From assembly GCA_019635215.1 (NCBI GenBank), contig JAHBZZ010000001.1, forward strand, positions 248,001-312,000: DNA of 64,000 nt. The letters are read 5' to 3'. The first letter of the stretch is position 1. Each line of letters starts with the position of its first letter. Of this stretch, positions 37,506-47,625 are shown one piece after another. This DNA is from Nitrosomonas sp. (GTDB taxonomy: Bacteria > Pseudomonadota > Gammaproteobacteria > Burkholderiales > Nitrosomonadaceae). The position numbers and the translations under genes were made by a program. Under the pieces are notes generated by a model that saw nothing but the letters and a program-made list of their open reading frames with translations, made no database searches and was not told the DNA's origin.

Positions 37506-37823
37506 CTACTTCCGGATTTTGTTTCCTGATACACGTAGTCTTCTGGCTTCCTTGGGATCAATCAACAGAGGCCGGTAGATTTCCACCCTATCGCGCGATT
37601 CCACGAGCGCATCTCTTTTAGCAAGCCTGCCGAAAACCCCAATTCGATTTTTACTCAAATCAATCTCAGGAAATTGTTTCATGATGCCCGATAACTGAAT
37701 AGCCTGTTCAAGCGTTGTACCCGATGGCACCCGTATTTTTGTCAGCACCTGCCGGGACAGCAATGCATAGACGATTTCCACTTCTATGGCCGCTGCAGTA
37801 TCAATCGAATCATTAATCGCCAT
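37506..37823 (-). CDS. rnfH: RnfH/RatB-family ubiquitin-like protein
   Basis: A 105-residue beta-grasp protein. Seen: IEVEIVYALLSRQVLTKIRV, SGTTLEQAIQLSGI, FPEIDLSKNRIGVFGRLAKR and RVEIYRPLLIDPKEARRLR, the conserved C-terminal signature of RnfH. The ATG at 37823 is chosen because it overlaps the 3' end of ratA by 11 bases, the usual coupling of the two genes; a longer frame starts at 37859. Molecular function is not settled. Confidence 0.93.
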   Translation of the reverse strand: MAINDSIDTAAAIEVEIVYALLSRQVLTKIRVPSGTTLEQAIQLSGIMKQFPEIDLSKNRIGVFGRLAKRDALVESRDRVEIYRPLLIDPKEARRLRVSGNKIRK

Positions 37824-38247
37824 AAATAGCGTCGGCACGTTCAATAAATGATTCCACAAAGCTATTAGCGATCATATGAAATACCGGCCCAACCAGTTTT
37901 TCCAGAATCTTGTGCGAAAACGTGTAATGCAACCGGAATTCGATTTTACAGGCATCGTCCGATAAAGGAATAAAACGCCAATGACCATCCAGATGCTCAA
38001 ACGGCCCATTCAGTAACGTCATTTCAATCAGCACGGGCGGTGTACGTTTGTTTTCAGTCGAGAAACTGTGTTTAACATGATGATAATTGATATTGACGGT
38101 TGCATGCGTGACGGATTCACTCAGATGAATCACCGTCGTGCCGCCGCACCAGGGAAGAAATTCCGGATACTCTGCGACATCATCCACCAGATTAAACATC
38201 TTTTCTGCTGAATAGGGTACTAAAACTGTTTTTTCTATTTCTGCCAT
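37813..38247 (-). CDS. ratA: RatA/Coq10-family START-like protein
   Basis: A 144-residue polyketide-cyclase/START-fold protein. Seen: PYSAEKMFNLVDDVAEYPEF with LPWCGG near the N terminus, FEHLDGHWRFIPL, and the C-terminal helix LVGPVFHMIANSFVESFIER. Relatives bind ubiquinone-like lipids (Coq10) or were reported as a ribosome-association toxin (RatA). The pair ratA-rnfH divergent from smpB is a conserved arrangement in proteobacteria. Confidence 0.93.
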   Translation of the reverse strand: MAEIEKTVLVPYSAEKMFNLVDDVAEYPEFLPWCGGTTVIHLSESVTHATVNINYHHVKHSFSTENKRTPPVLIEMTLLNGPFEHLDGHWRFIPLSDDACKIEFRLHYTFSHKILEKLVGPVFHMIANSFVESFIERADAIYGD

Positions 38248-38351
38248 AAAAGGAAACCACTTCGCTTATTTGCGGTGCATTACTGAAAAACTGATAAAAT
38301 ACACAAAATTTAAAGAATAATCACCTTTTTTACAACATTGACACAGCCTGA

Positions 38352-38795
38352 ATGAGTATTGTTCAAAATAAAAAAGCATTCCACGATTATTTTATAGAAG
38401 AAAAATACGAAACAGGCTTGGTGCTGGAAGGTTGGGAAGTCAAAGCGATCCGGGCTGGCCGCGTTCAATTGAAGGAATCCTATGTGGTCATCCGGAATGA
38501 GGAGTTAAACCTGATAGGTTGTCATATCAGCCCTCTGCAAACGGCTTCGACCCATATTCTTCCTGACCCGGTGAGAACGCGCAAACTGTTATTGCATGCT
38601 GAAGAAATCAAACGGCTGATCGGTAAAGTGGAACGCGCAGGCTATACACTGATTCCCTTGGATATGCACTACAAGGCGGGCAGAATCAAACTGGAAATCG
38701 GCCTTGCAAAAGGTAAAAAACTGCACGACAAACGGGAATCCGAAAAGCAGAAAGAATGGGAACGTGAAAAGCAGCGTTTGATCCGGTCCAAATAA
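38352..38795 (+). CDS. smpB: SsrA (tmRNA)-binding protein SmpB
   Basis: A 147-residue RNA-binding protein needed for trans-translation. Seen: [20 protein letters not shown] with [19 protein letters not shown], and the C-terminal [20 protein letters not shown] tail that enters the ribosomal A site. Length is normal. The ssrA gene itself is not seen in this window. Confidence 0.97.
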   Translation: MSIVQNKKAFHDYFIEEKYETGLVLEGWEVKAIRAGRVQLKESYVVIRNEELNLIGCHISPLQTASTHILPDPVRTRKLLLHAEEIKRLIGKVERAGYTLIPLDMHYKAGRIKLEIGLAKGKKLHDKRESEKQKEWEREKQRLIRSK

Positions 38796-38834
38796 AAAAA
38801 CAACTACATTTTTAATTTTCAACCGTATTTTTCC

Positions 38835-39863
38835 ATGAATTCAGAAAAAAAACCTGTTGCAATCTGGTTACTTATTTGTTGTGCTTTAGTTTTTGCCATA
38901 ATCGTGGTCGGCGGCGTGACACGACTAACCGATTCGGGATTGTCGATTGTCGAGTGGCAGCCTCTGGTTGGTACCCTCCCTCCTATCACCCAGACGGACT
39001 GGGATGAACTACTGGACAAATACCGCACATCGCCGCAATACCAGCAAATCAACAAGGGCATGAGTATTGATGAATTTAAGACAATTTTCTGGTGGGAATA
39101 CTTTCACCGGCTACTCGGACGGCTGATCGGTCTGGTATTTTTCATACCGTTCATTTATTTCCTGTTCAGAAAGAAAATTGACAAACCCCTTGGCCTGAAA
39201 CTTACGGGTATTTTCATCCTTGGCGGGCTGCAGGGCTTTATGGGTTGGTATATGGTCATGAGCGGCCTGATTGACAACCCCCATGTCAGCCAATATCGCT
39301 TGACAGCCCACCTTGGGCTTGCATTCATCATATTTGCGGCCATGTTCTGGGTCGCTTTGGGATTACTGTCTCGATCCGACGCAACTGCCGCCAATCCGGA
39401 TACGGATGGCTTGCGGCGTTTCGCATATGGATTATCCTGGCTCATTTTTATCATGATCCTGTCGGGCGGTTTTGTGGCGGGAATTCGCGCCGGACTGGCC
39501 TACAATACGTTTCCACTGATGAACGGTCACTTTATTCCACCGGATCTGTTCATACTGGAGCCGTGGTACCGCAATTTCTTTGAAAACATGACCACCGTAC
39601 AGTTTGACCACCGCATGATCGCATGGCTGCTCATGTTCAGCATACCGCTATTCTGGTTCAAGGCGATACGCGCCAAGCTGTCGAAAACAACACAGCTGGC
39701 CTGTCACTTGTTTTTATTGATGCTGATTATCCAGGTCACACTCGGCATCACCACGCTACTGCATGTTGTACCGATCCATCTGGCTGCATCGCACCAGGGC
39801 GGCGCAGTCTTATTATTTGCCGCTTCACTCTGGGTAAGCCATTGCCTGCGTAAGCCAGCATAA
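38835..39863 (+). CDS. ctaA: Heme A synthase, CtaA/COX15 type
   Basis: A 342-residue inner-membrane protein with eight hydrophobic segments. It oxidises heme O to heme A for cytochrome aa3 oxidase. Seen: [20 protein letters not shown] with GTLPP, and four His ligands in [25 protein letters not shown] and [11 protein letters not shown]. The alphaproteobacterial/mitochondrial-like form without the paired Cys is matched. It starts 39 bases after smpB; other oxidase genes are not in this window. Confidence 0.95.
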   Translation: MNSEKKPVAIWLLICCALVFAIIVVGGVTRLTDSGLSIVEWQPLVGTLPPITQTDWDELLDKYRTSPQYQQINKGMSIDEFKTIFWWEYFHRLLGRLIGLVFFIPFIYFLFRKKIDKPLGLKLTGIFILGGLQGFMGWYMVMSGLIDNPHVSQYRLTAHLGLAFIIFAAMFWVALGLLSRSDATAANPDTDGLRRFAYGLSWLIFIMILSGGFVAGIRAGLAYNTFPLMNGHFIPPDLFILEPWYRNFFENMTTVQFDHRMIAWLLMFSIPLFWFKAIRAKLSKTTQLACHLFLLMLIIQVTLGITTLLHVVPIHLAASHQGGAVLLFAASLWVSHCLRKPA

Positions 39864-39937
39864 AGATCGCTGCATCATTGCATTTTAATGTTACTGTCAT
39901 TCAATATTAAAAACTAAATCATCGAGAGGTCAAAGAA

Positions 39938-40561
39938 ATGGTTTTAAAAACAAAAATGTATTTCATGATTACTGCCGTGGCATTTACGTTGTTTTTGTCA
40001 GCCTGTTCAACCACGCAAAAGGTTACATCCTCCGCAAGAACCCCCATCGAACAATTGCTGCATAGCGAAGCGATAGCCAGAAGTCTGGCGAAACAAAACG
40101 ATGTACAGCTGCACATCCCTGCAGGTGCAAAAGTAGCGCTGAGTACCGTCGGATTAAGTGCGGACAACCCGTTCGCCGGAGAAATGATTGGCAGTTGGCT
40201 GGGCAGACAGGGTTATATCATCGACAATTCCGAAAACGCCCAGTATAAAATCCATGTTATTGTCAGCGCACTGGGAACAGAATTCGGCGAGACATTTTTT
40301 GGCATACCTCCTGTCAGCGGTTCCCTTATTCCAATTTCGCTGCCCGAATTATCCATCTATAAATCACAAAATCAGATCGGTTATACCAACTTCAAGATGG
40401 ATATCTATGAATTGCCGTCCGGCCGTTTCGTACATTCAACGATGCCGTACACCGCGGAAGCCTATTTTAATGACTACACTTTCTTGTTCATGTTTAAATT
40501 CAGCAAAACGGATCTGATAAACCCGCCCGAATTCAGATCGTTGAGCAGAATTATGGAATAG
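39938..40561 (+). CDS. Lipoprotein of unknown function
   Basis: A 207-residue protein with a lipoprotein signal: hydrophobic segment 8-22 ending LSACS. The mature part has a short alpha segment, then a beta-rich core with LGRQGYIIDNSENAQYKIHV and VSALGTEFGETFFGIPPVSG; the C-terminal part contains NDYTFLFMFKFSKTDLINPP. An AGAGGT site precedes the ATG. I have seen similar lipoproteins in other proteobacteria but cannot attach a function. Confidence 0.8.
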   Translation: MVLKTKMYFMITAVAFTLFLSACSTTQKVTSSARTPIEQLLHSEAIARSLAKQNDVQLHIPAGAKVALSTVGLSADNPFAGEMIGSWLGRQGYIIDNSENAQYKIHVIVSALGTEFGETFFGIPPVSGSLIPISLPELSIYKSQNQIGYTNFKMDIYELPSGRFVHSTMPYTAEAYFNDYTFLFMFKFSKTDLINPPEFRSLSRIME

Positions 40562-40590
40562 CGCACAAAAAAACAGTCGTTTCATATACT

Positions 40591-40612
40591 GTCAGCCGAA
40601 TTAACGGCTGAC
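40591..40612. terminator. Hairpin between convergent genes
   Basis: GTCAGCCG (40591-40598) pairs with CGGCTGAC (40605-40612) around a six-base loop. It lies between the lipoprotein stop and the methyltransferase stop, so it could end transcription from both sides. T-runs are short on either strand. Confidence 0.5.
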
Positions 40613-40632
40613 AAAACCAATCCGGCCCCCAA

Positions 40633-41271
40633 CTAAGCCGCGCGCGCAACCATCGCAAAACGCCCCTTGTCGCGCCCGGACGTAGGGAGATTCAGAAACT
40701 CGCTGTGAACGAGTTCGAATCCCGTATCCCTCAATAGCTGCAACGCAACCTCAGGCGAATGCGAGTCATAGAAGAACTCCCGATCGAACATCGTATCGGT
40801 GAATGGCGGATGTTCAGATCCCCCCACCGTCAAGGCAAACCGCCCGCCCGGCTGCAGCGCCATCTTAACGTTTCTAAAAATTGATCCGTACAATACCCGG
40901 GAAACATGAAAGAGCGAATCCCATGCAATCACGGCGGAGAAAGATTGTCCGGGAACAAAAGTGTCCAGGTTGGCGAGAATCCATTCTTGCGTCGGCAATC
41001 GTTGACGGGCAAATCCAAGCATTTGAACCGATTGATCGACACCGGTCACGCTGAACCCCTGCGACACCAGATACTCGGCAATAGGCCTTCCCGTGCCGCA
41101 GCCGAGATCCAATACCGTACAACCAAACCTGAGATCCCCACATAGCAGTTCAAGGATGCGCTGCTCGGCATCCGACATCCGCACCCTAACCTGCTCCCAC
41201 TGAACTGCAATGGCATCATACGACTCACGATTCATATCCCGCCCGATACCAGAATCAGGCGTTATTCCCAT
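40633..41271 (-). CDS. Class I SAM-dependent methyltransferase
   Basis: A 212-residue (or about 200 if starting at the in-frame ATG 41235) cytoplasmic protein. Seen: motif I TVLDLGCGTGRPIAEYLV (about 54-71), motif II-like FSVTGVDQSV, and FSAVIAWDSLFH at the motif IV position, typical of Methyltransf_25/11-type enzymes. The substrate is not indicated by sequence or neighbours. Confidence 0.85.
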   Translation of the reverse strand: MGITPDSGIGRDMNRESYDAIAVQWEQVRVRMSDAEQRILELLCGDLRFGCTVLDLGCGTGRPIAEYLVSQGFSVTGVDQSVQMLGFARQRLPTQEWILANLDTFVPGQSFSAVIAWDSLFHVSRVLYGSIFRNVKMALQPGGRFALTVGGSEHPPFTDTMFDREFFYDSHSPEVALQLLRDTGFELVHSEFLNLPTSGRDKGRFAMVARAA

Positions 41272-41369
41272 TGGCGCGCCCTGATCGAAGCCATCACATA
41301 GAGACTGCCAATACGGAACCGGTACCCGCCAGAGAATTGTCCATCATCAAAACGGCATTCACCGTACCG

Positions 41370-41783
41370 CTATCGATGGTATTCCCCAGCTCGCTCAGGC
41401 TGATAAATGACTTCCTTGATTTTCACTGTTATCAATCCTCCACCCGGTTTCGGCCATTCTATTTCATCTCCCTGAGACAGCCCCAATAACGCGCTCCCGA
41501 TCGGTGCGAGAATGGAAATTTTCTTTCCGCTTGAATCAATGTCTCTGGGATATACGAGCGTCAATTCAAACTCATCATGTGACGATTCAACACTGAATCT
41601 GACTGTTGAATTCATCGTAACCACCGTTGGCGGAATCTCGGTAGGCTCTACGACATTCGCACGCCCAAGCTCCAACTCCAATTCGTCTTTTTCCAGGAAG
41701 CTGCTTGACGGCAAAGACGCCATAAGCGCATATAATCTCTCGGAATCGATCGATGAGATTGTAATTTCCGGTCTTGTATTCAT
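41370..41783 (-). CDS. rnk: Rnk/GreA-GreB-related regulator (regulator of nucleoside diphosphate kinase)
   Basis: A 137-residue protein of the GreA/GreB C-terminal superfamily. Seen: an N-terminal helical part ITISSIDSERLYALMASLPS and a C-terminal FKBP-like domain with VTMNSTVRFSV, LVYPRDIDSSGKKISILAPI and GSALLGLSQGDEIEW. Rnk binds RNA polymerase. The ATG at 41783 has a GAGGTAG site; the open frame reaches further upstream without a good start. Confidence 0.93.
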   Translation of the reverse strand: MNTRPEITISSIDSERLYALMASLPSSSFLEKDELELELGRANVVEPTEIPPTVVTMNSTVRFSVESSHDEFELTLVYPRDIDSSGKKISILAPIGSALLGLSQGDEIEWPKPGGGLITVKIKEVIYQPERAGEYHR

Positions 41784-41936
41784 ATCTACCTCAATATTGC
41801 TGTAAAGAAAACTAAAACTGTATAAAGCGTAATTATAGCCTAACGGCTGAATTAAACCGAACCGCAAGAAGCCGCACCATACCGGCCATTTTCCGAAAAA
41901 AATCTTCTTTCATTTTTCTCATTATCCGCAGTCACG

Positions 41937-42638
41937 TTATTTACTTCGGGACAAGCAGCCGAGCACATGATAACGAAAAAAATCTCCCGTCAGACCCAAT
42001 ATTTCCGCTTCATTCTGACATATGCTCAGCTTGGAATGCTGTTTCGTACCATCATCGCTAATCCGTTCCGGCAGCGGAACAGGCCGCATCATTCCGGATT
42101 CGTCGCCACCCGACGGAATTGATTCGACATCAAGATGTACGAATATCGTGCCCGATGCACCAAAACCCAGATCAATCGCAGCCTGCCGCGATAAATTAAT
42201 GATCCGCCCACCGCCACCACCCCAGCGATCGTTTATTCGCACAGTGACATGTTGCTGTGTTGCCGGATTTGTCACACGCACAATACTGCCGAGAGGGATC
42301 GTGCGATGTGCGGCGGTAAATTGCTGCGCGTCATAGGCTTCTCCACTGGCCGTTGCCAGGCCTTCCATGTTCGCGGCGTAATATGTCGCATAGCCGGTTC
42401 CGGTAGGCCACAACGGCTTTCTGTCTTCAGGTTGCCCACTCTCTTCGCTTGGCGCTTGCACCGCATCGGCTTGTAACCTTTCGTTGGATAAGCTTTCTTC
42501 CACCGTAGTTGCTTCCCCGCCAGGTTGATCAGCATCGCCCCTACCGGTTGCCATCTCTGAAATACCGCTGTCCTGATGCTGAATGCCTGCACAAGCGCTG
42601 ATTAACAGGCAAAAATAAAAAACCAGTATTTTTTTCAT
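41937..42638 (-). CDS. rlpA: RlpA-like lipoprotein with double-psi beta-barrel
   Basis: A 233-residue protein with a lipoprotein signal (LLISAC, Cys at about 15). A disordered acidic linker (about 20-75) is followed by the DPBB core: GYATYYAANMEGLATASGEA, FTAAHRTIPLGSIVRVTNP and VRINDRWGGGGGRIINLSRQ with the catalytic-type Asp. RlpA proteins cleave glycan strands without stem peptides at the septum. No SPOR domain is present; a tail of about 60 residues with three Cys replaces it. The ATG at 42638 is chosen for the signal peptide. Confidence 0.9.
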   Translation of the reverse strand: MKKILVFYFCLLISACAGIQHQDSGISEMATGRGDADQPGGEATTVEESLSNERLQADAVQAPSEESGQPEDRKPLWPTGTGYATYYAANMEGLATASGEAYDAQQFTAAHRTIPLGSIVRVTNPATQQHVTVRINDRWGGGGGRIINLSRQAAIDLGFGASGTIFVHLDVESIPSGGDESGMMRPVPLPERISDDGTKQHSKLSICQNEAEILGLTGDFFRYHVLGCLSRSK

Positions 42639-42701
42639 AAGCTGCAACACCACCTCATATTTTATTAATAGATCATCCCGAGTACAGTTTCCCGGAAACA
42701 C

Positions 42702-43118
42702 GCAGTGGCCGGTCGATGTCTCTCGGTTTCCTGCTTAACACCCCCGCCCAGCACGGATTACAAAATAACAGCATGGTAAAACACGTCAGCGGAAACGACA
42801 ATGCCGGATCGTCACCGGGCTTAAACACATACTGCACATGCCCCATTATTCCGCTGGAAACAAGTGTGTCATTACAGGTTTGGTGTTAATATTTTATCGG
42901 TGTGGTTTTCTCATATCATTACTATATGTTTGTGTTTAAAGTGTTTTTAGGTTGATGAGTAAGACTTTTAACCGGTGGTATCCTCTCAAACGCGCTTCCA
43001 GTTGCGTTTTAAAGGAAACAGCGTGGAAAAATCCCGGTAACCGAATGCACCAGAATTTTCACAGCTTGCAATTTAACCGGCAACGTATTCGGTTCACTGA
43101 TTGTTAAAGGAGAAGATC
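42702..43118. other. Intergenic region without a recognised gene
   Basis: No protein-like frame, RNA gene or strong hairpin is seen. The right end holds the AAAGGAGAAG ribosome site for the broken protease gene. It marks the change from housekeeping genes to the accessory region. Confidence 0.5.
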
Positions 43119-45848
43119 ATGAACACCAAAGCAATCCAACTCACAATACAGATACTGGACAGTCAACACCATCCCATCAATGATGCCGATATCGTTATTC
43201 ATACGCGAGAAAAACAGTTAACGTTGTCCTGCCGGAGCGCCAAAGGTTTTTATGCAACCGAGAAACCGCTCAAACCCGGACGCTACACTATTTGTAGTCT
43301 CAAAAAAAGGTTTTGAACCCGAACGCCGGCCAATCAAGCTGTATCACGACGAACAACACGAAGTGTTTTTTCTGTTAAAGAAAGATACACCTTACTACTA
43401 CAGAGGCAAAATCAAAGTTCCGTTCATACCCGATGAAAATCATGTCGCGCTGTATATCACCCGGCAACTCGATAAAAAATCCGGTGAAAAGAGAACGTTG
43501 CAGTCTCTGGAAAAATACCGGATAGAAACACTGCGCGCAGTAACCAAAGAATTTGGTTTGCAACTCGACAAGGATAAGGACGGCCTGCTGAAAAGCGGTG
43601 TGGCTGTCTGTTCTTTTGACACGAACATCGATAAAACCAGACGTCAGGAAATCCTGGCAAAAATCCATCAGCAGAATAAGGCAGCCGCCCTGCCGATTAT
43701 TCGGCAAACAGACAAAGGTGCTGCCATGCTGACCAATGAAATCATGGTCAGATTTGAAGAAGATGTCGAGCAAAAAAGCATCGAAGCAAGAGCACAAAAA
43801 TTCAAGCTGAAAATCAAACGGAAAATTAAAGCATTAGGTAATCTCTATCATCTGACCACAGATGCACCACCCACCTACGATCTGCTTAACGTCATCAATC
43901 AACTCTCGGCACTGGACGAAGTCGATTTCGCCGAACCCAATCTCGCCTCGACAGAAGAAGAGGATGCCATCACACCGACCGATTACCTGTTTCCGGAACA
44001 ATGGGATCACCAGATCATCAACACGCAGGATGCGTGGCAGTTTTTAAGCAATATCAGCATCAATCGCACCTTCGGCCATCCAGACATTATTGTTGGCGTG
44101 GTCGACTCGGGTGTTGAACCCAATCATCCTGATCTGAATGGCACCGTCTCCAGCGGCAATGCCAAAATCTATCGGGCCTTTAATTTCGAAGACATGGTAC
44201 CCAACAATACCACCACTGACCAGTGGGCATGGCACTGCCTGCGCCAGCGCAGCGGCCTCCAAAGCCAACAATCCATCTGGCGTAGCCGGGATAAATGAAG
44301 GTATCGCCGGTGTCGCGGGCAATTGTCGGGTGCTGGCGATACACCGCGCCGGTACCGAAACCGATTACGCCAACATTTACCTGTGGGCCGGTGGGTTCGA
44401 TCCGGACAACGATGACGATGACTTCCCCGATCCGATTGATCCCGGTGCCGATGTCATTTCCAGCAGTATCGGCCTGTCATCGGCCATCGGCAGCCCGACC
44501 AGCGGCACCATGGCCGCCGTATTCGACAAACTGACCGATGACGGCCATGACGGCAAAGGCGTAGTGTTATTTTTCTCCGCAGACAATAACGGGAACGACA
44601 ACGATACAGCCTTTGATCGTCCCTGGGGTATGTATAACCGCTGTTTTTCCATTGCCGCCTCCACGCTGAACAATACCGGCACAAATGAAATTCAGGCGGG
44701 TTACAGTAATTTCAGCTCACAGACCGAATTCTGCGCGCCCAGCCACGATGCCTATGTAGGGCGATGCACCGCTGCACAATCCACCGGCGAACTACGTGCC
44801 TTCACCGCCACCCCGACCGGCGGCCCGGAAGGGCACGGCACTGTAGGCCGTCCGACCACAACCACCACGCTATCGGCAGCTGCCAATGCGGGGGCCAATA
44901 CGGAATCCCACCTCATCTCAGCGATTAACAACGCCACCAATCAGATCACACTGAGCCGCAATCTGTTTAACAACCAGGCAAACGGCACCGCGGTGAATGT
45001 CAGTAATTGGGATTACCGCAGCAACTTTAGCGGCACTTCCCATTCTACGCCGCTGTGCGCAGGTACCGCCGCACTGATGTTATCAGCCAATCCGCAGTTA
45101 ACCTGGACGCAGGTGCGCGATCTGCTGCGCGAAACCGCCATCAAGATCAATCCGGGTGAAACCAACGCAACCGGCCGCTGGCAGGACATCAACGGCAATT
45201 TCTCCAATAATCCCGCTTATGATGGCAATCCGTTTTTCAGCGAATTTTACGGCTATGGCCGTATTGATACCGCTTCCGCAGTGCGTGAAGCAGGCTGGGA
45301 TATCGAACTGCTGACCAGCAGCCTGAAGCGTGCTCTATCCCGGCCAGAAAACCCGTATTCCGTTTATGATCAATGAAGCCGACATCTCGGTGGATGTCAT
45401 CGCCATGTCCGCCCATCCAGCGTCACTTGAGTTTTACCTGGAAACACCTAACGGCCAGATTGTCCAGCCTGGTGACACGATTACCCTGCCAGGCGCCACT
45501 TACGGCCTGGGCACGCATGTGGCTTTTTATCGCCTGAATGTCCCGCTGCTACTGGGCGCTCCGGAACACGCAGGAAAATGGCACGCCATTCTGGCATTTA
45601 ATGGCAAATACAACCGGAAACATGCGGAAGTCACACACGGTTATAACACCGCCGCATCAGCGGCAAGCCTCCCCTACAGCGTGCTGGTACACACCTACTC
45701 CAATCTGAAAATGCAGACACGCCTCAGCCAATTAATGTCGGATCACGTGCAATACGCTGCTCTGATTGCACGCTACGTTGTCTGCCAGACTGCATTCCGA
45801 GTGAAATTTGCCCATTTGCATGCACCGATAATTGTGACGCTGGTATGA
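43119..45848 (+). pseudogene. Subtilisin-like (S8) serine protease gene with three frameshifts
   Basis: Three frame changes (near 43280-43300, 44205-44235 and 45325-45345) split one gene into four consecutive frames. Joined, the product has about 905 residues: an N-terminal carboxypeptidase-regulatory-like beta domain, a linker, a propeptide-like part, and an S8 catalytic domain with Asp in VGVVDSGVEPNHPDLNG, His in HGTACASAAA and Ser in SGTSHSTPLCAGTAALML. A C-terminal beta domain with MSAHPASLEFYLETPNGQI follows. All three catalytic residues survive, and the frames join without lost text, so the damage is recent or is a sequencing error. There is no signal peptide at the start codon at 43119. 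Confidence 0.85.
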
Positions 45849-45888
45849 AAATTTACATTCCCATATCCATGGTAATTTCCCGACAGTT

Positions 45889-46284
45889 CTACCAAATACG
45901 CTGAATACCATAGTGATCAAAAATAATCTCATTACTGATCAGCGGCACATGGATCGCCTGCGCCTGGGCGATCAACATACGATCGAATGGATCGCGGTGA
46001 AATCCGGGTAAGCTGCCGGCACGCAATGCATGGTCGGTGGAGATATCCAATGGCGTAAAGCCTTGCGTCATGAGGCACTCATGATACTGTGCCACAACTT
46101 CAACGGCACCCGGCAGCTTACCGATACGCACTTTGGTTACAATTTCCCAAGCAGATACAGCGCTCACAAAGACAGTGTGGTTCGCTACACTGATCCAATT
46201 TCGTGCAGCAATCGACAGGTGCTCATCGCCATCGAGCCACCACAGCAAGGCATGGGTATCCAGAATAGCCTTCAAGTGCTTCAC
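45889..46284 (-). CDS. vapC: PIN-domain toxin, VapC type
   Basis: A 131-residue PIN ribonuclease. Seen: ILDTHALLWWLDGDE with the first catalytic Asp, VFVSAVSAWEIVTKVRIGKL with the Glu, and FHRDPFDRMLIAQAQ with the later Asp residues. It overlaps the antitoxin stop by four bases. VapC toxins cut tRNA or rRNA; the target is not predictable here. Confidence 0.93.
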   Translation of the reverse strand: MKHLKAILDTHALLWWLDGDEHLSIAARNWISVANHTVFVSAVSAWEIVTKVRIGKLPGAVEVVAQYHECLMTQGFTPLDISTDHALRAGSLPGFHRDPFDRMLIAQAQAIHVPLISNEIIFDHYGIQRIW

Positions 46285-46511
46285 TCCCAGGCTTGCAATT
46301 CCTCTTCCGGTAACGGCTCAAAAAAAGCATCTGTCACTTCAGCCCTGCCGCGCATCGCCCCGAATTTTCGTTCCTTTGCAGGTGCATTCAACGGTACGAG
46401 CTTGACCAGTGGTGTTTTTCCCCGTGCAATAATCACCTCCTCACCCGCACACACTTGTTCGATGAGGCTGGAAAGATGAGTCTTGGCGCTGTATATCGTA
46501 TAAGTTTTCAT
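46281..46511 (-). CDS. Antitoxin, Phd/YefM type
   Basis: A 76-residue antitoxin: TYTIYSAKTHLSSLIEQVCA with GEEVIIARGKTPLVKLVPL is the Phd/YefM DNA-binding fold, followed by an acidic C-terminal tail that would wrap the PIN toxin. The ATG at 46511 is preferred over the longer frame from 46532 because the family starts there. Confidence 0.9.
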   Translation of the reverse strand: MKTYTIYSAKTHLSSLIEQVCAGEEVIIARGKTPLVKLVPLNAPAKERKFGAMRGRAEVTDAFFEPLPEEELQAWE

Positions 46512-46612
46512 GAATATTCTGACTAACTTCAATTGACCAATAATTGTAATACTGGCCAGTCAAGAATACAACGGATATAAAAATAACCGTCAGGCATTAT
46601 TTTGCCTCAAAT

Positions 46613-46672
46613 TATGCATTTCCTCTTCTCCGATATCGATGAAGGGTCATGTAGGATCGCTATCGCGGATTC
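46613..46672. repeat. Dispersed repeat, copy 1
   Basis: About 60 bases sharing ATGCATTT...CTCCGATAYCGAYGAAGG, GTTCATGTA and CGCTATCGCGGATT with copies at 48480 and 49675. It lies in a 308-bp gap between two toxin-antitoxin pairs; no other gene is seen in that gap. Confidence 0.65.
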
Positions 46673-46819
46673 ATTATTCGGAATAACTGTAGGGCGCAAT
46701 AGTTATTGCACCGAATGAAAACCATCCGTGCTGCTATGCTGATTGCACGGCTATGCGGGATAACCATAGCGGACCGCTATCGCTGATCCGCCATAGTCTA
46801 TGCGGGCTGGGATAAAACT

Positions 46820-47152
46820 TTAATACACCAATTGTTCCAAGCTAATACCCAAAGCTGCGGCAGCTTTTTCAAGCGTGGCTTTGCGTGGTCGTTTGGCAGA
46901 TTCAATTTGCGCGTAACCGGCCTGTGTAATACCCATTCTTTTGGCCATATCTTCTTGAGTCAGCATCAGATATTCGCGCCACGCTTGCAGCATGCTGACA
47001 CCATCCATGATGCGCTTGCTCACAACATTGTTCGGGATCATGCCTGGACGTACTGCACCGGGCAGTTTGACAAAATCGGTATAAGGCACGACCACGAAAG
47101 CGGGCTTGCCGTCCTGGTCAAAAATGGTTTGGTAATTAGTAAGTGTTTTCAT
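46820..47152 (-). CDS. HTH (XRE) antitoxin
   Basis: A 110-residue protein with a C-terminal Cro/C1-type helix-turn-helix: LTQEDMAKRMGITQAGYAQI with ESAKRPRKATLEKAAAALGI. The N-terminal half (NYQTIFDQDGKPAFVVVPYT) resembles antitoxins that hold a RelE-like partner. It overlaps the toxin gene upstream by 17 bases, giving the toxin-first order seen in HigBA-like pairs. Confidence 0.9.
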   Translation of the reverse strand: MKTLTNYQTIFDQDGKPAFVVVPYTDFVKLPGAVRPGMIPNNVVSKRIMDGVSMLQAWREYLMLTQEDMAKRMGITQAGYAQIESAKRPRKATLEKAAAALGISLEQLVY

Positions 47153-47393
47153 TGCATTTTTTTACCTCTTGAATATCAATAATATACATGCTGCCATCGA
47201 ACTCAAAAAATACCCGGTAGTCTCCTACCCGTAGACGATAGCTGTAATCATGGTTGGCAAGTTTTTTAACGCCCCGGCAGTTCGGAAAATATGCGAGCGC
47301 TTGAATTTCAGTAAAGATTTTTTTGCGCACGGCGGCGGTCTTGATTTTTTCAATCTGCTGAAGTGCTTTTGGTTTCCAGTTAATTTCATTCAT
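47136..47393 (-). CDS. RelE/ParE-superfamily toxin
   Basis: An 85-residue protein: INWKPKALQQIEKIKTAAVR, YFPNCRGVKKLANHDYSYRL with RVGDYRVFFEFDG and YIIDIQEVKK form the full RelE fold with the conserved RVGDYRV strand. The ATG at 47393 fits the family; the longer frame begins at 47462. The partner is the HTH antitoxin at 46820. Confidence 0.92.
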   Translation of the reverse strand: MNEINWKPKALQQIEKIKTAAVRKKIFTEIQALAYFPNCRGVKKLANHDYSYRLRVGDYRVFFEFDGSMYIIDIQEVKKCNENTY

Positions 47394-47473
47394 GGATATT
47401 ATTATAAGTATAGTATAAGCATTATCTACATAAATAGAAGTTTTTTTATAGGCTCGATTCATGGATTATTGCA

Positions 47474-47588
47474 ATGAATGAGCATAAAAATATTCTCGAT
47501 TCTTGTTGTGGAGCACGGATAATGTGGTTTGACCGCGATCATCCCGATACGGTTTTTGGCGATAAGAGAATCGAGACTGTAACCGTTA
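47474..47588 (+). pseudogene. N-terminal fragment of a phage-type DNA methyltransferase
   Basis: The start reads MNEHKNILDSCCGARIMWFD and continues RDHPDTVFGDKR, which matches the beginning of small SAM-dependent methyltransferases common in phages (ILDxCCGxRMxWF). Similarity stops at about residue 38, where a CRISPR-like repeat begins; the open frame then runs on to 47701 through unrelated sequence. Confidence 0.6.
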
Positions 47589-47625
47589 ATCTCAATCCCT
47601 CATTAATCAGGTACTTAGTTCAAAC
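47589..47625. repeat. Orphan, degenerate CRISPR-like repeat
   Basis: Over 37 bases this matches 32 positions of the array repeat at 50701-50948, in the same orientation and ending with the same AGTTCAAAC. It stands alone, 3 kb left of the array, and follows directly on the methyltransferase fragment. Confidence 0.8.

Noticed and set aside
43252..45376. Programmed frameshifting in the protease gene
   Set aside because: Three shifts at places without a clear slippery site plus stimulator, in a single gene of a type not known for recoding, fit mutation or sequence error better.
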